From assembly GCA_015143295.1 (NCBI GenBank), contig CM026573.1, forward strand, positions 3,321,950 through 3,385,949: DNA of 64,000 bases, given 5' to 3'. Within the stretch, counting starts at the first letter, position 1; each line of letters starts with the position of its first letter. Origin of the DNA: Tetracentron sinense (lineage: Eukaryota > Streptophyta > Magnoliopsida > Trochodendrales > Trochodendraceae). The notes under the pieces are model-generated. The model worked only from the letters and a program-made list of their open reading frames with translations. It was not told the DNA's origin and did no database searches. The position numbers and the translations under genes are program-made. Below, piece after piece: positions 1 through 9,556 of this stretch.

Positions 1-42
1 AATCTTTCTGCACTCATGCAACCCCAATGCCTTTGCTTTCAG

Positions 43-402
43 GTGGCAGAAAGAGCTTTGTTTTTATGGAACAATGATCACATTGAAAACTTAATCAAAC
101 AAAATCGCAAGGTTATACTGCCTATTGTCTTCCCTGCCTTGGAGAAAAATGCTAGAAACCATTGGAATCAGGCGGTCCAAAGCTTGACACTAAATGTCCG
201 TAAGATCTTCTCTGATCTTGATCCCGAGCTATTTGAGGAGTGCTTGCTTAAATTTCAGGAAGACGAAGCAAAAGAAGAGGATATTAAAGCGAAACGTGAA
301 ACCACGTGGAAGCGCTTAGAAGAAATCGCTGCAACGAAAGCCTCGAGTAACCAAGCAGTGCTTGTTCCCCAGATAAAGACTCCTCACACATCTTCGGGCT
401 AG
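43..402 (+). CDS. PP2A regulatory subunit B' (B56 family), last exon, partial
   Basis: The reading frame that follows the acceptor ...TTTCAG (ending at 42) encodes about 119 residues ending in TAG/stop at 402. It contains the B56 hallmark stretches [36 protein letters not shown] and [19 protein letters not shown], followed by a charged helix ([20 protein letters not shown]) and a plant-type variable tail. B' subunits are HEAT-like scaffolds that bind the PP2A A/C core and choose substrates and location. This is the C-terminal part of the domain; earlier exons lie left of the window. An in-frame ATG at 16 precedes the splice acceptor and is intronic, so it is not the start. The exon looks intact and the gene may be functional. 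The exact paralogue (theta, eta, kappa and so on) cannot be told from this piece. Confidence 0.9.
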   Translation: MAERALFLWNNDHIENLIKQNRKVILPIVFPALEKNARNHWNQAVQSLTLNVRKIFSDLDPELFEECLLKFQEDEAKEEDIKAKRETTWKRLEEIAATKASSNQAVLVPQIKTPHTSSG

Positions 403-800
403 AGAGACAGATATCTACTGAATGATATCGATTTTCCAATGGGTGTGCGGATCTTAAATGGGTAACATGCTCTACAAAGTGGAATGCTCTTAGATTGTTA
501 TACATTCCCTTGGTTGCTGACTACCTATTACCAGGCTGTACATATGGGGGAACAAAGCAGTTCGAGTTACAGGCTACTGTACTTCACATTCATAACCGAG
601 AGTTAGTTACTTATTTGTGCATTTTTATGGTTGATGTTGTCTTTAATGGTGACACAAGAGGAGCTTCAAGCCACAGGTATCTATCTACCTGTATATACTC
701 GTATTGGGTTTATTTATTTGATTATTATTATTATTATTATTATTATTATTTGTACGAGGCATCAGTTATCTATTGTTTGTAGTTAGGGTTAGTAATTGAT
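403..800 (+). other. Probable 3' UTR and flank of the PP2A B' gene, with a (TTA)n microsatellite
   Basis: Directly follows the PP2A stop codon and is not coding. It includes an uninterrupted TTA trinucleotide tract at about 719-751. I see no convincing polyadenylation site, so the end is a guess. From 800 to about 1090 I see no gene. Confidence 0.4.
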
Positions 801-1089
801 GAGTGAGTATCTTGCTTGCCACATCACTGAAGGAAAGCTTCCTTCCGTAAGTTCACCGATCAATCCTTGGTTTTTAGAACAAAATTTTAACTATTTAAAC
901 TCTGATTAAAATCAATGGCGACCCCATTGGTGTAACTGACTGCAGGGAATTTCTTGTCTACTATTTTACAGACGAGTCGTGATGCTTTGCGTGCCAGCAA
1001 TTCGCCCAGCAGAGTGCGCCTACAGCCCACCACATACACCCTTTTCTGTCTCTTAATCGTGCTTAAACTTAACTAATATAATATTAAGA

Positions 1090-1620
1090 AATTTTTTTCC
1101 TAAAAATCGAAGCTAAATGGATAAACCCTAGGGGTGAGTGACTCTTAACCATAGTTTATGGGTGTTAAAAGGGACATGTGGCATCCCAAGGAGGCATGCA
1201 ATCATCCATTTTTGCTCTCTTAATGGTGGTTAAGCTTAACCAATGTAGAGTTAATGTTTTTTTTTATAGTTTATTCTAAAAACCAAGGTTAGATAGATGA
1301 ACCCTAGGGGTGAGTGAATCTTAACCATAGTTTATGGGTGTTAAAAGGGACATGTGACATCCTGTGGAGGCATGCGAATGTGCGATCATCCATTTTCCTT
1401 CGTAATTGTGGTTAAGCTTAACTAATGTAAAGTTAATATTTTTTATATATTATTTTTAAAAACCAAGGTTAGTTAGATGAACCTTAGGGGTGAGTGAATC
1501 TTAACCATAGTTTATGGGTATTAAAAGAGGCACATGGCATGCCGTGAGGCATGTGATCCATTTCCCTTCTTAATCATGGTTAAGCTTAACTAATGTAAAG
1601 TTAAGCAAAACACTCGATCA
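1090..1620. repeat. Three-copy tandem repeat, unit about 170-180 bp
   Basis: The same block recurs three times: a T-rich run, a segment ending CTTAACCATAGTTTATGGG, a 'GGGACATGTGGCAT'-like stretch, a GGAGGCATGC-like stretch, and GGTTAAGCTTAACYAATGTA. Units start near 1090, 1255 and 1437. The core resembles the interior of the foldback MITEs at 3022-3324, 12637-12836, 20807-21161 and 49858-50142, so the array probably grew from a MITE interior. Confidence 0.6.
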
Positions 1621-2120
1621 TGTTTGTCTTATTTAAATGGTTATAATAAGGGTAGTGTGGGAATTTCCAAAAATAGGCTACGTTTTAAGGTGGTAAATAT
1701 ATAAAAGAGTGAGTGGTAGTATGGAAATTAAACAAAATACTCAAGCACATTTTTGTCTTATACAAATGATTATGATAAGGGCAATTTGAGAATTAATAAA
1801 CAATTAGGCTACGTTTTTAATTCCAATATTTTCATTATATTAGTAATAAATAATAATACTAATCTACTAATATAATGAGGATAAACGTGTTCAAAACATT
1901 GATTGAAATTTGATTAACTCTAAAACTACCATTTACTTGGTTCAAAGGTTAATTCAATTTTAGTTAATTTCAAAATTACCCTTATACATGGGTTTGAAGT
2001 TTACCAAAACTGTCCTTATACATATAAGTTAAATTTTAATTAATTCCAAAACCGTCCTTACACATGGGTTTAAAATATTGATTAAATTTTATTGAATTCT
2101 AGAACTATCATTTATTCATA

Positions 2121-2973
2121 TCTTTACTAATATAATGAGGATGAGCGTATTCAAAACGATGATTGAACTTAGTTAATTCTAAAACTACTCTTACTCATAC
2201 GCATTCAATATATTGAATGAATTTTAGTTAATTCTAAATGTTAATGAACTTTAGTTAATTCTAAAACTACCCTTACACATGAGTTTAAAATGTTGATTGA
2301 ATTTTACTTAACTTCGAAACCACCATTTACTCGCATATATAAAGACAATGTTTCATGACCGGATTGACCATCGAACCAGTCGGGTGACTGGTTTGGTTCG
2401 ACCATGTCTTTTTATTGTTAAAAATATATATTGACTGGTCTGGTTCGATCATGTCTTTTTATTGTTAAAAATATATATTTATTTATTTTCTTAGCCAGAA
2501 TATCTCTAAAGTTTTTTATTCTCAAAATACCCTTAAAATCATATTTTTATACCCAAATGCCTCTCAAATTTTTTCCTTGTCATAATATCTCGAATATTTT
2601 GAGTTCTCAAAATACCCAAAGTCAAATTTCTATACCCAAAATGCCCCTCACAGATTTTTTTAGCCCAAAATGCATCACAAGTTTGCCTATATTTCATTTC
2701 TAAAATATCCCTTAAGTTTATATACCCAAAATACCCTCAACTTTTTCTATACCCAGTATGCCCCTAAAACCTTCTGTTTCTCAAAATATCTCTAAGTCAT
2801 GTTTCTTTACCCAAGGTGTCCCTCACAATATTTTTTTAACCCAATACATTCCTCAATTTCTATACCTAAAATATTTTTCAATGTTTTTCCAAAATGCCCT
2901 TCATTAGGATCCCTCTTCTCAGTCTCTCTCCCTCGCTCCTCTCTCTCACATGCTCGCATGTGCGGCCCTCTAG
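2121..2973 (+). mobile_element. Non-autonomous Helitron with internal minisatellite
   Basis: 5' end A|TCTTTACTAATATAATGAGG at 2121. 3' end: perfect palindrome CACATGC-TC-GCATGTG at 2947-2962, seven bases, then CTAG (2970-2973) followed by T. This is textbook Helitron anatomy. Internal parts are ~60-bp repeats built on GTTAATTCTAAAACTACC, a ~50-bp direct duplication (2378-2478) holding TGGTTCGACCATGTC, and a degenerate ~20-bp minisatellite (TATACCCAAAATGCCCCTCA) from about 2500 to 2890. A relative in the opposite direction lies at 9557-10778. Confidence 0.65.
2480..2890. repeat. Degenerate minisatellite inside a Helitron, unit about 20-35 bp
   Basis: Recurring TATACCCAAAATGCCCCTCA-like units alternate with TTCTCAAAATAYCYCTAA-like units. 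The reverse complement of the same array fills about 9600-10035 in the sister Helitron. Open frames here are only a by-product of the repeat. Confidence 0.7.
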
Positions 2974-3021
2974 TATAGAGTATGTAACACATAGTTACTC
3001 ACACTGTTAGTGCGTGTACAA

Positions 3022-3324
3022 AGAGATCGAATCACAACCAATCATGATTGAATTTAGGGAGAGTTCAACCGCTCCCACAGGTCAACATGTGTCCCCTTTA
3101 ACCCCTATTAACCATGGTTAAAATTCTCTAGTCCTTAATATTCAATAATCTAACCTTAGTATTTTGAAAAACATATTTAACTCTAGTCAAGATTTTAACT
3201 CTTAGGGTTAATATTTTGTTTAATTTTTTCTCTTAAAATTAGATCATTGAAAACTAAGGGTTAGAGAATCTTAACCATAGTTAATAAGGGTTATAGGGAA
3301 CACGATTGGCTGTCATTCGATCTG
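3022..3324. mobile_element. Foldback MITE, 8-bp target duplication GTGTACAA
   Basis: Terminal inverted repeats AGATCGAATCACAACCAATC and its imperfect complement at 3303-3323. Target duplication GTGTACAA at 3014-3021 and 3325-3332. The interior is itself palindromic around TTAACCATGGTTAA-type motifs. No coding capacity. Belongs to the group that also includes the remnant at 12637-12836. Confidence 0.65.
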
Positions 3325-3409
3325 GTGTACAATAGTGTGACATTGTGCTACAACTCTCTCTCTCTCTCTCTCCCTATATATCTTATATATGTTTTTATAT
3401 AATATGAGT

Positions 3410-3605
3410 TGGTCTATGGGTACTCCCAAATATACTCCTTAGTCCTAACAGTCTCCAACCTACTACTAAGGGCCAAGATTTGAGTCGGCTTATTTTATCT
3501 TTTCTCATGCCACATCAGCTCTAATCCTAAATGTTTAATAATTAAGATAAACAGTTAGGATTTGATAGTAAATATGAGAGTACACGTTGGGAGTATCCCT
3601 TAACT
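3410..3605. mobile_element. Small MITE with inverted 'GGGTACTCCCAA' ends
   Basis: The left end GGTCTATGGGTACTCCCAAA pairs imperfectly with the right end (...GTTGGGAGTATCCCTT). A relative in opposite orientation is visible at about 45895-46085. No clear target duplication. A CT-rich pyrimidine tract lies just upstream (3355-3372) and another from 3740 to 3880. Confidence 0.4.
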
Positions 3606-4255
3606 AATTTCATATAGTATATAAAACTACTTATATAAAGTGCGTAGCACACTATTAGTGCGTATAACAGTATCTTACACATTGTTTAGTGGGCTGCAAG
3701 GGCGATGCACTAGTATCCTTTTATGGGTCCTACATCTCCGCCCTTTTCTCTCTCTAACAACCTCACCTCTCCACTTTTCTCTCTAACTTTCTTAACCTCT
3801 TCACTTCTTTCTCTCCGGGTCTCTTTCTCTTCCCATTTGCTTCTCTCAAAAACTGCCCTACCCCCCTCTCTCCTTGATTTTTTTCCCGCGTCGCACGGGG
3901 TTGCTGCTAAGTATATACATACAATGTGAGGTTGATGTGTTATTGGTTAAAAAAATATAGCTAGATTGGAGGAGAAGGACCGGTGGACGAAACAATGCTG
4001 GACTGAAGTTGAGGAGGCCATTCTCCCAAATGTAATGTGTACAAAGCAGAGCAAGGCAGTGTGTAATTACTCTTTTGACATTAACACTTCAACCGGAGCT
4101 TTTACATATTAATAGGATCTAAGATGATTGATCCACCAATACGCTGAATCATGACCATCCGATTCATCGCCTTCAATTGTGTGGCTAGATGTGTATGTGG
4201 GACCTACTTAGTGGCTTAAATTAAACGCAGGCTTAAATTAGACTCCACTTTCATC

Positions 4256-4263
4256 TATTTAAA
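4256..4263 (+). promoter_or_regulatory. Candidate TATA box of BAHD gene 1
   Basis: TATTTAAA, about 80 bases before the chosen ATG at 4345, in a block shared with the 5' flanks of genes 2 and 3. Gene 3 has TATTTAAG on its strand (45415-45422); gene 2 has TATTTACA (7301-7308). Gene 1 alone carries an extra ~18-bp segment just upstream that duplicates GGCTTAAATT. Confidence 0.4.
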
Positions 4264-4344
4264 TCAGGCAAGCCTTTCCAAAAAGATTACCATTTTAGAG
4301 AGATCACAAGTCACAACATTGTCTTGTTAATTGAAGGCAAAAAG

Positions 4345-5634
4345 ATGATGATGAAAGTTGAAATCATTTCTAGAGAGACCATAATACCCTCCTCTCCCAC
4401 TCCCCACCACCTTTCAAACTTCCAACTCTCTTTCTTAGACCAGATTGCTCCACCAGTTTACGTTCCTATCCTTCTCTTTTACCCATTTGACGACTGCACC
4501 AATGCAGAAAAATCCAATCTTTTGAAGAAATCCCTGCCCCAGACCTTAAGACACTTCTATCCCTTAGCCGGAAGGGTCAAAGATAATCGATTTGTTGACT
4601 GTAACGATGAAGGTGTTGACTATATTGTAGCCCAAGTCAATGGTCAACTCTCGGAAGTTCTCCGGCAACCCAACGCCGACGTGTTGAAGCAGTTCCTCCC
4701 ATGTGATCCGTGTGGTACTTGGGTCGGGTCGGGAACTGAAGTGCTCTTAGCTATCCAAGTTAACTTCTTTGACTGTGGTGGAATGGCTATGGGGGTGTGC
4801 ATTTCACACAAGCTTGCTGATGCTTCTTCGTTGGCCAACTTTGTGAGCAGTTGGTCGGCGATTGCTCGTGGGGGTAGTGAATTTATGGAGCCCCGTTTCG
4901 AGTTGGCGCCGCTCTTCCCGTGGAGGGATTTATCCGGGTTCAAGCCCACCATTGGGATCAGAAAGGAGAAAATTGTGACAAAAAGGTTCGTGTTTGATGC
5001 CTCCATGATAACTGCCCTTAGAAACAAAGCCGCTAATGAATCATGTATGGGGTACCCTACACGCGTTGAGGCACTCTCGGCGTTCATCTGGAGGCGTTTT
5101 GTAGAGGTCACCGGAGGAAAAGCTGGAACCAAAAGGGTGGACATAGGGGTACACCATGCCGTAAACTTGCGCCGAAGAATGGAGCCGCCATTGCCGGAAC
5201 ATTCTTTCGGTAATGTTTGGCGAGTCGCGACTGCATTACCAGATATGGAGAGAGCGAAAGAGTGCTACTATGTGGAGAGCCAGGTGAGAGAAGCGATATG
5301 TAAAATCGATGGTGAGTATGTGAGAAAACTTCAAGAAGGTGATGAATACTTGAAATCAATCCTAGTGTTAGGGAAACGATTAGCCACAGGAGATTTGGTT
5401 TCATTTAGCTTTAGTAGTTGGTTAAGGTTCCCTTTCTATGAAACAGATTTTGGCTGGGGGAAGCCTAAATGGGTGACCACTACTTGTTTGCCTTTCAAGA
5501 ATGTTGTTATTTTCATGGATACAAGTTCAGGTGGTGGAATAGAAGCATGGATGAACATGTTAGAGGAAGACATGGCCGAATTCGAAGCCGACCGGGAGCT
5601 CCTCCAATTAGTATCCCCTCCAATTAGTCCCTAA
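4345..5634 (+). CDS. BAHD acyltransferase, vinorine synthase / stemmadenine O-acetyltransferase-like (gene 1)
   Basis: A single uninterrupted 429-codon frame, the usual length for clade III BAHD enzymes, which are often intronless. BAHD enzymes transfer an acyl group from acyl-CoA to a hydroxyl or amine and normally act in the cytosol. The N-terminus has the typical SSPTPHHLSNFQLSFLDQ stretch. The catalytic HXXXD motif is HKLAD at residues 155-159 and the structural DFGWG motif is at 368-372, continuing KPKWVTTT. I start at the ATG at 4345 (MMMKVE) rather than the in-frame ATG at 4324, because gene 3 has a stop just before the equivalent MMMK. Gene 2 follows in tandem and gene 3 lies inverted 39 kb away. 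Substrate cannot be read from sequence: alkaloid, terpenoid and phenolic acceptors are all possible. Confidence 0.9.
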   Translation: MMMKVEIISRETIIPSSPTPHHLSNFQLSFLDQIAPPVYVPILLFYPFDDCTNAEKSNLLKKSLPQTLRHFYPLAGRVKDNRFVDCNDEGVDYIVAQVNGQLSEVLRQPNADVLKQFLPCDPCGTWVGSGTEVLLAIQVNFFDCGGMAMGVCISHKLADASSLANFVSSWSAIARGGSEFMEPRFELAPLFPWRDLSGFKPTIGIRKEKIVTKRFVFDASMITALRNKAANESCMGYPTRVEALSAFIWRRFVEVTGGKAGTKRVDIGVHHAVNLRRRMEPPLPEHSFGNVWRVATALPDMERAKECYYVESQVREAICKIDGEYVRKLQEGDEYLKSILVLGKRLATGDLVSFSFSSWLRFPFYETDFGWGKPKWVTTTCLPFKNVVIFMDTSSGGGIEAWMNMLEEDMAEFEADRELLQLVSPPISP

Positions 5635-6505
5635 CTCACTTGGGATGACTAGATTGGGGTTTATCGGGCATCGTTCGAGTACTAGAATTCTTCTGTTTTT
5701 TTCTTCCTTTCTTCTGGTGGAGATAGGCATGCGTAATGGTTAGTGAGTAGCAGATAAGGTTTTGGAACCCAGGTTGTGGTTTCTACACCCAACGACTTGT
5801 GTTTTCTTGTGTTGTTTGAGAGTCTCACCACCCATGCACACACACACATGCACGAGGCTTGTGTTTCCTGTGTTGTTTGTGCACAAGAGGGATCCATTTA
5901 TGCGTACAACAATAAAAGCATCCTTGGGTTATAATAGGTATGTAGCTTGTATCCATATGCTTGATCATAGTAATGGTTAATCATGTTGTAGTGGTGATGG
6001 AAGATGTTGAGGCCTAAGGGCTAAGGATATTCACAAACTCTGTGTTCTTGAACTACCAGCATGTAGAAAACTAATGCAATAAAAGAAAGAAAATCAAAGT
6101 ACACCAAAATTTTCACTATTTCTTGTGAAAAATGAGGTTACAAATCTCTCATTCTTTTTCTGTTTTCCCTCCATGAAACCCTAGTGAAAAAACAATATCC
6201 TCTACAAAACGTAAACTTACGAAATTATATATCATTCGACTAACCCTAGTTTAACCCTCAAAGTAATGTATGATGTACAATTCAAACAAACGATCAACCT
6301 GAATACAAGGCACAAACAAAACAGTACACAAAAATCAATGGCAAAATGAACAAACACAACAGACGAGGTTCTAATTTGGGCTCGTCCCGAACTAAAAGTA
6401 CTTATTGGTTGGGCTGCGTTCGGAGCCGTTGCTGAAAAACTAAGCATGGCCTGGCTGACCTCAGCTAATTCCCAACCCAGCTCAGCCAAGACTAATGTGT
6501 AGCCC
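5635..6505. other. 3' flank of BAHD gene 1, shared with genes 2 and 3
   Basis: No gene. This stretch recurs downstream of gene 3 (43200-44036, inverted), in part downstream of gene 2 (8510-9556), and at 63090-64000. Hence it marks the duplicated BAHD unit. It contains CACACACAC tracts and a conserved block around 6110-6260 (CATTCGACTAACCCTAG). Confidence 0.6.
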
Positions 6506-6810
6506 TGACTAAGGGTAGAGCCAAGGGCAAGGGGAAGGGGCACGTGTCCCTCAAACTTTTGAAAAAACAATATAGGGCATCGCCATGGGGCATGGGGCAT
6601 GGGGAAACTGCCCTCTGTACTTTTGAAAATATAATATAGTTTAATAAAGCATAGCCATTGAGGCACGAAGGAAAAAACTATCCCCTTGAATTTTTGAAAA
6701 AAAAGTATCTTTTATACTTTCTTGTTTAATTATTTAACAGGGAATGATCATGGGACAAAGTACAATTTCCACCCTCGTGAACTTAAAAAAAATAAAAAAA
6801 AATAATAATA

Positions 6811-6867
<57 letters not shown>

Positions 6868-7126
6868 GTTATTTAATTATTTAATGGGTCATAACACTAG
6901 GTAAGGGGACAACTACCCTCTTAAACAAGCAGAAACAATACCTCTAAGATGTGTACGAAATGTATGAACGAAATGTTCATGAACTTAGTTATTAAAAAAA
7001 ATTAGGTTTAAAATATTTCAAACCTACCTAATCACTATATTAGGCATGGGGCAATGCCCTTAACTTTTGAAGCCAGTGGACATGAGGGGCCGTTGCCCCC
7101 CTGAACTTTTAGAAAAAAAATAATGT
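6506..7126 (-). mobile_element. hAT-like element remnant, truncated (copy A)
   Basis: On the minus strand it ends in ...TTGGCTCTACCCTTAGTCAGGG; the other copies (42087-43172, 62455-63086) show the opposite end GGGGYGRAGCCA-like. Ends of the CAGGGGCGGAGCC kind are common in plant hAT elements. The inside is ~80-bp decayed repeats with AAAAGTTCAAGGGGGCA-like cores and a long (TA)n tract at about 6817-6865. No transposase is visible. It is cut off at 7126, where the BAHD gene 2 unit begins. Confidence 0.4.
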
Positions 7127-7389
7127 AATTACTCTTTTGACATTAACACTTCAACCGGAGCTCTTACATATTAATAGGGTCGAAGATGATTGATCCAACA
7201 ATACGCTTCATCGTGACCATCCGATTCATCGCCTTCCATTGTGTGGCTAGATGTGTATGTGGGACCTACTTAGTGGCTTAAATTGGACTCCACTTTCATC
7301 TATTTACAGCTGGCAAGCCTTTCCAAAAAGATTACCATTTTAGAGAGATCACAAGTCACAACATTGTCTTGTTAATTGAAGGCAAAAAA

Positions 7390-8509
7390 ATGATGATGAA
7401 AGTAGAAGTCATTTCTAGAGAGACCATAATACCCTCCTCTCCCATTCCCCACCACCTTTCAAACTTCCAACTCTCCTTCTTAGACCAGCTTTCTCCACCA
7501 GTTTACGTTCCTATCCTTCTCTTTTACCCATTTGACGACTCCAACACCAATGCAGAAAAATCCAATCTTTTGAAGAAATCCCTGTCCGAGACCTTAACAC
7601 ACTTCTATCCCTTAGCCGGAAGGGTCAAAGATAATCGATTCGTTGACTGTAATGACGAAGGTGCTCACTATATTGTAATCCATGTCAATGGTCAACTCTC
7701 GGATGTTCTCCGGCAACCCAACGACGACTTGCTGAAACAGTTCCTCCCATTTGAAGCGTATGGTTCTTGGGTCGGGTTGGGTACCGAAGTAATCTTAGCT
7801 ATCCAAGTTAACTTCTTTGACTGTGGTGGAATGGCTATGGGGGTTTGCATTTCACACAAGCTTGCTGATGCTTCTTCATTAGCCAACTTTGTGAGCAGTT
7901 GGTCGGCGATTGCTCGTGGGGGTAGTGACTTTATGGAGCCCCGTTTCGAGGTGGCGTCGCTCTTCCCGTGGAGGGATTTATCCGGGTTCAATCCCACCAT
8001 TGGGATCACAGACGAGAAAATTTTGGCAAAAAGCTTTGTTTTTGATGCATCCATGATAGCTGCCCTTAGAAAAACGCCTCCAAATGGAGCCGCCATTGCC
8101 GGAACATACTTTCGGAAATGTTTGTCTAATCGCGATTGCATTACCGGCTATGGAGAGTGCGAGAGAGTGCTACTATGTGGAGAGCCAGGTGAGAGAAGGG
8201 ATATGGAAAATCGATGGTGAGTATGTGAGAAAACTTCAAGAAGGTGATCATGAATACTTGAAATCAATCAAAGCGGTAGGGGAAGGATTATCCAAAGGAG
8301 ATATGGTTACACTTAGCTTTAGTAGTTGGTGTAGGTTCCCTTTCTATGAAACAGATTTTGGCTGGGGGAAGCCTATATGGGTAACCACTACTTGTTTGCC
8401 TTTCAAGAATGTTGTTATTTTCATGGATACAAGTCTAGGTGGTGGAATAGAAGCGTGGATAAACCTGTTAGAGGAAGACATGGCCGAATTCGAAGCCTAC
8501 TACAATTAG
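7390..8509 (+). pseudogene. BAHD acyltransferase pseudogene (gene 2)
   Basis: Tandem copy of gene 1. Residues 1 to about 230 are open and closely like gene 1, including HKLAD in CISHKLADASSL. At about 8065-8085 some 130-150 bases of the gene 1 reading frame are missing and the frame shifts, so the first frame ends at 8220. The C-terminal third resumes in another frame from 8084 to the stop at 8509 and still holds DFGWGKP. At the breakpoint sits AAAACGCCTCCA, the exact reverse complement of a stretch of gene 1 (5089-5100) that belongs to the missing part, so the lesion is a deletion with a micro-inversion. It lacks the central loop and cannot make a normal enzyme. The 5' flank (7127-7389) is still promoter-like, so it could be transcribed. 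Confidence 0.85.
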
Positions 8510-8764
8510 TATCTCCTTCAATTAGTCCCTAACTCTCTTGGATGACTAGATTGGGGTTTATCGGACCTTGTTGAGTACTAGAAACAAGTTTGCTTCTTAC
8601 CCCCTAAAAGAAAAAAAAAAAAAAATCTGCACCCAACGACTTTTACTGTGTTGTTTGTTGTGAGTCTCCCCACCCTTGCCCCCACACACATGCACGAGGC
8701 TTGTGTTTCCTGTGTTGTTTGTGCACTAGAAAAATGCATTTATGCATACAACAATAAAAGCATC

Positions 8765-8782
8765 TTTTTTTTTTTTGGCTGA
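8765..8782 (-). mobile_element. Tiny retroinsertion (18 bp) with 15-bp target duplication
   Basis: The sequence AACAATAAAAGCATC occurs at 8750-8764 and again at 8783-8797. Between them is a poly-T run followed by GGCTGA. The gene 1 flank (about 5909) and the gene 3 flank have a single copy, so they are the empty site. This looks like an extreme 5'-truncated LINE insertion. Its last bases resemble the 3' end of the LINE at 21405 (poly-T then GGTAGAAAC). Confidence 0.6.
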
Positions 8783-8928
8783 AACAATAAAAGCATCCTT
8801 GGGTTATGACAAGTATGTGACCTGTATCCATATGCTTGATCATAGTTGATGGTCAATCATGTTTAATGTTTTAGTGTTGATGGAAGATGTTGAGACATAA
8901 GGTTTGATATTCACGAACTCTTGTGTTC

Positions 8929-9312
8929 TTTTTATTTTGTATGTTTTTTTTCAACAAAAGTATTGGTTTATTAATAAGAAAAAGCAACAGGAGACATAAA
9001 ACTTTGAGGAGTGCTAGCCTTACTCTCAAATGTTTCCTACTTTCAACATGGACGAATCACTTGTCTAATATCAGTGTGAAAGTACACATTTTTCAGTGAT
9101 TGTTATGCTTTAACAGAAATTTTGGACAGGTGGTTGGTTCATGTTGAGAGTAGGAAACACCTGAGAGTAGGGCTTGTACTCCTCTAAAACTTTATTCGTA
9201 CAAGGACAACACAAACTACTCCTTAAATTGAGTAGGTTTCTTAACCTCAATCTTTAGCCTGCCTTGAGAAGAATCATTGTTGTTGATGTTTTATTCTTCT
9301 TATTTCTCCTTG
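8929..9312 (-). mobile_element. Short retroposed fragment in the gene 2 flank, hosting a MITE
   Basis: Genes 1 and 3 read ...GTGTTCTTGAACTACCA here; gene 2 has about 380 extra bases between GTGTTCTT and TTGAGCTACC. The insert begins near a T-rich run (8945-8951) and TATTGGTTTATTAATAAG, typical of the reverse complement of a non-LTR 3' end. Class uncertain (SINE or LINE tail). Confidence 0.45.
9006..9184. mobile_element. MITE with 9-bp target duplication TAAAACTTT
   Basis: Inverted ends GAGGAGTGCTAGCC and GGGCTTGTACTCCTC, with CCTACTTTCAACATG / CATGTTGAGAGTAGG further in. TAAAACTTT flanks both sides (8997-9005, 9185-9193). A 9-bp duplication suggests the Mutator superfamily. It sits inside the retroposed fragment above. 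Confidence 0.65.
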
Positions 9313-9556
9313 AGCTACCAACATATAGAAAAATAATGCAATAAAAGAAAATCAAAGTACACTAAATTTACATAGTTTGACAATATGCCTACTTTCACCG
9401 TTGATATCAATATATCTTTTCACTATTTCTTGATGAAAATGGGGTTACAAATCTTTCATTATTATTTTTGTTTTCCCTGAATAAAAACCTTAGTGAAAAC
9501 ACAATTAAATATCCTACACGAAAATGTAAAATTACAAAATTATCATTCGACTAACC

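Larger units (their letters stand above)
1863..3910 (+). mobile_element. Probable outer Helitron (non-autonomous), hosting a nested Helitron
   Basis: The left end reads A|TCTACTAATATAATGAGG, the usual plant Helitron 5' form. The proposed right end has a GC-rich stem-loop (CCCGCGTCGCACGGGG, about 3884-3900), then TTGCTG and CTAA at 3907-3910. Immediately after 3910 begins sequence homologous to the 5' flank of BAHD gene 3 (reverse strand, up to about 45745), so 3910 is a real insertion boundary. Pairing this 3' end with the 1863 start is an inference. The base after CTAA is G, not the usual T. No Rep or helicase is present. Confidence 0.4.

Noticed and set aside
495-782. 95-codon frame downstream of PP2A B'
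   Set aside because: Contains a poly-tyrosine run from the (TTA)n microsatellite; it is 3' UTR or flank.
2431-2703. 90-codon frame at 2431 and similar frames at 9557-9861
   Set aside because: Produced by the ACCCAAAATGCCCC minisatellite; no protein family.
3641-3715. Extra Helitron-like ends near GCACACTATTAGTGCG and GATGCACTAGTAT
   Set aside because: CTAGT occurs, but without a convincing stem-loop at the right distance, so I did not call another terminus.
4324-4344. Upstream in-frame ATG giving MLIEGKK before MMMK in gene 1
   Set aside because: Gene 3 has a stop codon directly before the equivalent MMMK, so the downstream ATG is the conserved start.
4644-5404. Long minus-strand frames inside BAHD gene 1 (and mirror frames at 7692-8141 and 44267-45027)
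   Set aside because: They are antisense shadows of the conserved BAHD coding sequence and recur only because the gene is duplicated.
6232-6666. 144-codon minus frame, and similar frames at 43071-43448 and 62941-63258
   Set aside because: They lie in the hAT-like remnant and BAHD 3' flank, are low-complexity, and match only each other because the DNA is repeated.
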